A stretch of 64,000 nt of DNA. It comes from Falsigemmobacter intermedius (GTDB lineage Bacteria > Pseudomonadota > Alphaproteobacteria > Rhodobacterales > Rhodobacteraceae). The notes under the pieces are model-generated. The model did no database searches. It was given only the letters and a program-made list of their open reading frames with translations, and had not been told where the DNA came from. Shown in pieces: positions 63,506 through 64,000 of this stretch (position 1 is the stretch's first letter; each line of letters opens with the position of its first letter). The stretch covers positions 50,094 through 114,093 of the forward strand of contig NZ_SBLC01000014.1 in NCBI RefSeq assembly GCF_004054105.1, written 5' to 3'. Position numbers and translations under genes: made by a program.

Positions 63506-63733
63506 ATGGCACTCGCATCGACCAACGCTCCGCTGAACGCCGCTGCTGCTGGCAAGCTGCAGGGCAAAGGCTTCTTTGCCGCGCTGCGCGACGGCTTTGT
63601 GCGCTATCGGGTTTTCACCCGGACGCGCCGTGAACTGAACGAACTGTCCTCGCGTGAACTCGCCGACCTCGGCATCTCGCGTTCGGGCATCACCCGCGTG
63701 GCTCTCGAAGCCGCTTACGGGAAAGACGTGTAA
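63506..63733 (+). CDS. DUF1127 protein, CcaF1-like partner of CcsR RNAs
   Basis: 75 aa, basic. The DUF1127 (YjiS-like) domain fills the C-terminal half: RTRRELNELSSRELADLGIS (about 40-59) followed by RSGITRVALEAAYG. In Rhodobacter sphaeroides the DUF1127 gene RSP_6037 (CcaF1) precedes and is co-transcribed with the CcsR sRNAs, and its product binds RNA. The same neighbourhood here (CCUCCUCCC hairpins starting about 10 nt after the stop) supports orthology. Expression is likely stress-induced by inference. Confidence 0.9.
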   Translation: MALASTNAPLNAAAAGKLQGKGFFAALRDGFVRYRVFTRTRRELNELSSRELADLGISRSGITRVALEAAYGKDV

Positions 63734-63740
63734 TTCTTTT

Positions 63741-63810
63741 TCTCGCGTCCCACCTCCTCCCGGGACGCAGAGAAGGACGGCGACTACTCCTCCCTCGGGT
63801 CGTCGTCCCT
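63741..63810 (+). ncRNA. CcsR-like sRNA 1
   Basis: Two hairpins with C/U motif loops. First: GCGTCCC (63745-63751) pairs with GGGACGC (63762-63768) and exposes CCTCCTCCC (63753-63761). Second: GGACGGCGAC (63775-63784) pairs with GTCGTCGTCC (63799-63808), all ten positions including one G-U, exposing CTCCTCCC. The paired-hairpin layout is that of CcsR RNAs. Confidence 0.85.
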
Positions 63811-63845
63811 CAATACCCGGATCTGCAAAGAACCGGATCAGCAAC

Positions 63846-63920
63846 GAAAGGCCCCTCCTCCTCCCTGGGCCGATCGTTCCGGCAGCGGCCTCCTCCTCCT
63901 CCCTGAGATCGCTGCCACCC
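63846..63920 (+). ncRNA. CcsR-like sRNA 2
   Basis: First hairpin GGCCC (63850-63854)/GGGCC (63867-63871) with CCTCCTCCC (63857-63865) in the loop. Second hairpin GGCAGCG (63881-63887)/CGCTGCC (63910-63916) with an extended CCTCCTCCTCCTCCC loop. The 5' side ACGAAAGG resembles that of copy 3. Confidence 0.87.
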
Positions 63921-63950
63921 GAATAAAGGTGCAACGTGCACCAGAGATGC

Positions 63951-64000
63951 GAAAGGGTCCCTCCTCCTCCCTGGACCCCAAGCTTCGGCAGCGGCCCCCT
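63951..64000 (+). ncRNA. CcsR-like sRNA 3, cut by window edge
   Basis: First hairpin GGGTCC (63955-63960)/GGACCC (63973-63978) with CCTCCTCCC (63963-63971) in the loop. A second hairpin begins with TTCGGCAGCGGCC, nearly repeating copy 2, and runs off the right edge. The preceding spacer holds a small stem GGTGCA/TGCACC. Confidence 0.83.

Noticed and set aside
63740..64000. CCTCCTCC repeats as a CRISPR array or simple tandem repeat
   Set aside because: The repeats are 8-9 nt, sit in loops of stems with differing sequence, and spacing is irregular; this fits paired sRNA hairpins and not CRISPR repeats or slippage repeats.

Overview
This 64 kb window is chromosomal DNA from a high-GC alphaproteobacterium, most likely of the family Rhodobacteraceae (Rhodobacter/Paracoccus-like). 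The evidence is the overall gene repertoire, the dnaG-rpoD pair, the yfgM-like/bamB/der block, a dcw cluster opening with mraZ, and a DUF1127 gene followed by tandem CCUCCUCCC hairpins (the CcsR sRNA layout known from Rhodobacter). No rRNA, CRISPR array, transposase or phage gene was seen. Assignments come from reading motifs by eye; no database search was run.

Layout. 1-7.5 kb: a ferredoxin reductase cut by the left edge, a Prx5-type peroxiredoxin, FMN lactate dehydrogenase, primase, the housekeeping sigma factor and a small cytochrome c. 7.5-9.9 kb: two secreted small proteins, two identical tRNA-Phe genes each with its own promoter, and a sugar transferase lacking its catalytic Asp-Glu pair. 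10.1-13.7 kb: a TAXI-type TRAP transporter operon (binding protein, fused permease, DUF1850 protein). 13.7-26.5 kb: a Tad (Flp pilus) locus (cpaC, tadE, tadG-like, tadD, cpaB, tadZ, tadA, tadB, tadC) plus a hybrid histidine kinase that has lost both phospho-acceptor residues; tadB is frameshifted at a run of 11 G. No pilin or prepilin peptidase gene is present.

26.6-38.6 kb: MFS exporter, membrane alpha/beta hydrolase, trpB, then on the minus strand der, bamB and a yfgM-like gene, an Atm1-type ABC exporter and a LysM protein, then a LOG-family gene. 38.7-44.5 kb: central and sugar metabolism (serine-glyoxylate aminotransferase, tpiA, a PfkB kinase, a hydroxypyruvate isomerase-like gene, an alcohol dehydrogenase, a GST). 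44.6-50.8 kb: a leucine catabolism operon (ivd, DUF1311 gene, mccB, nitronate monooxygenase, mccA) behind a palindrome of TetR-operator type. 51-53.6 kb: a small secreted protein and two tRNA-modification genes (trmFO, gluQ).

53.7-61.4 kb: the front half of the division and cell wall cluster in order mraZ-rsmH-ftsL-ftsI-murE-murF-mraY on the minus strand, with mostly overlapping genes; it stops after mraY. Its long leader (61.4-62.1 kb) contains an internal terminator like that of the Rhodobacter UpsM sRNA, and a perfect DnaA box. 62.1-64 kb: mrp (Fe-S carrier), then the DUF1127 gene and at least six CCUCCUCCC-type hairpins running off the right edge.

The most noteworthy items are the CcsR-like RNA array, the UpsM-like leader with a DnaA box, the poly-G frameshift in tadB, the doubly degenerate hybrid kinase in the Tad locus, and the degenerate sugar transferase.
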